Source: Parapristionchus giblindavisi (taxonomy: Eukaryota; Nematoda; Chromadorea; Rhabditida; Diplogasteridae). Taken from it: 64,000 bases of DNA. Both the position numbers and the translations under genes were made by a program. A model generated the notes under the pieces. The model made no database searches, had not been told where the DNA came from, and saw nothing but the letters and a program-made list of their open reading frames with translations. Positions 63,402-64,000 of this stretch are shown here, piece by piece (positions within the stretch are counted from its first letter, which is position 1; the number at the start of each line of letters is the position of its first letter). Where the stretch lies: positions 850,001 to 914,000 of the forward strand of contig CALSFV010000206.1 in the NCBI GenBank assembly GCA_943737045.1. Reading direction: 5' to 3'.

Positions 63402-64000
63402 AATGGATGGGGTGTAAATGAGCATGCTATGTTTACCATATGGTAGAATCCGTTTAACATACCAGATATCACGCGTCAATTTCCACAGACAATAAGTGCA
63501 CATGTTAAGCATCGCTAAAAAATGCCACCACCAATAGGATAGAAGACGATCCGCTTCCTATAAAGTATTTTCTCTTTTATTATCTTCCGGCACTGGCCCA
63601 GCGTGGAAATCAATCGCAATTTTAAAAAAAAATGCAGCATGAAAAATACATTTCATCAATTCGCGGTGGGACAAAACTTAAATTTCAAACATTTTCGGAA
63701 TTTCGCTCAATATTTTCTTGCCACAGTCTTCCTTTAATACTGCAATATCTTAACATGTGCACTTCGTTTGAATAATGATTGCTTGAATTGTATTATATTT
63801 TATGGGGGGGGGGTGATTGGGACGGTGTATAATTATATTTGTTCATCATTATCCAATAAATATTTGTTTTTTTATTGTTTTCATTATAAATGCTGTGTTC
63901 TTAAGACAGAAATCAGGAATATCGATTAAATAATTCCGGCCATTGCTTATTGTCACAAACTATAATATTTTATGTACTTGGGGGGGGGTACCCTTCAGAG
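63402..64000. other. Mucin 3' flank
   Basis: No further gene seen. Two G homopolymers (63804-63813 and 63980-63988) and an AATAAA at about 63853. An inverted pair TAACATGTGCAC (63750-63761) / TGCACATGTTA (63499-63509) with TATAGGAAGCGGA-type blocks between may be a decayed small foldback. Confidence 0.45.

Overview
This window reads as nuclear DNA from a nematode, A+T-rich and heavily loaded with transposons. The evidence is threefold. Splice acceptors are of the short nematode TTTTCAG/TTTTAG type with almost no polypyrimidine tract. There is an OSM-9/Inactive-type TRPV channel alongside a secreted cystatin, a LARGE-type glycosyltransferase and a secreted mucin. Each first ATG is preceded, within 0 to about 26 bases, by a TTTNAG-like acceptor compatible with spliced-leader trans-splicing. 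I cannot fix the genus; a rhabditid or diplogastrid is plausible but is inference only.

Four multi-exon genes were rebuilt by hand from splice sites, phase and family similarity. (1) 172-1680, minus: a small secreted cystatin-like protein. (2) 4618-16239, plus: a LARGE-like bifunctional glycosyltransferase (GT8 plus GT49 domains) in about 17 exons, with the second aspartate of both DxD motifs missing. (3) 16601-46229, minus: an OSM-9-type TRPV cation channel in 28 exons, about 790 residues of coding sequence spread over 29.6 kb because its introns are packed with transposons. Its 3' end converges on gene 2 with 360 bp between the stop codons. (4) 59179-63401, plus: a secreted PAN-like/Ser-Thr-rich mucin with an apparent alternative terminal exon. 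A tRNA-Arg(ACG) lies antisense inside a TRPV intron.

Most of the rest is mobile DNA. There is a CR1/L2-like LINE (8.0-11.5 kb), a 5'-truncated RTE LINE (53.7-55.4 kb) and a recently inserted but RT-defective Ty3/gypsy LTR element with nearly identical 229-bp LTRs (29.5-33.3 kb). A hAT-like element with a perfect 8-bp target duplication (22.2-23.3 kb) is nested in a GC-rich element. More than ten long inverted-repeat (foldback) elements of 0.4-3 kb occur, many with Tc1-type TACAGT...ACTGTA ends. Two of these carry recognisable transposase pieces (a mariner at 5 kb, a Tc1-like at 19-21 kb). They show how such palindromes may arise: one end of an autonomous transposon has been copied in inverted orientation. 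About 18 copies of one ~110-bp hairpin MITE and 6 of a second are scattered in introns and intergenic DNA.

The 46.3-59.1 kb stretch is a repeat-rich gene desert between the divergently transcribed TRPV and mucin genes. It holds two palindromes in tandem, the RTE LINE, tRNA-like SINE candidates, a duplicated GC-box/TATA module, and two orphan exon-like segments on the minus strand that I could not assign to a gene. The genes do not form a pathway; they are independent neighbours. The main biological theme is the growth of introns by nested palindromic transposons.
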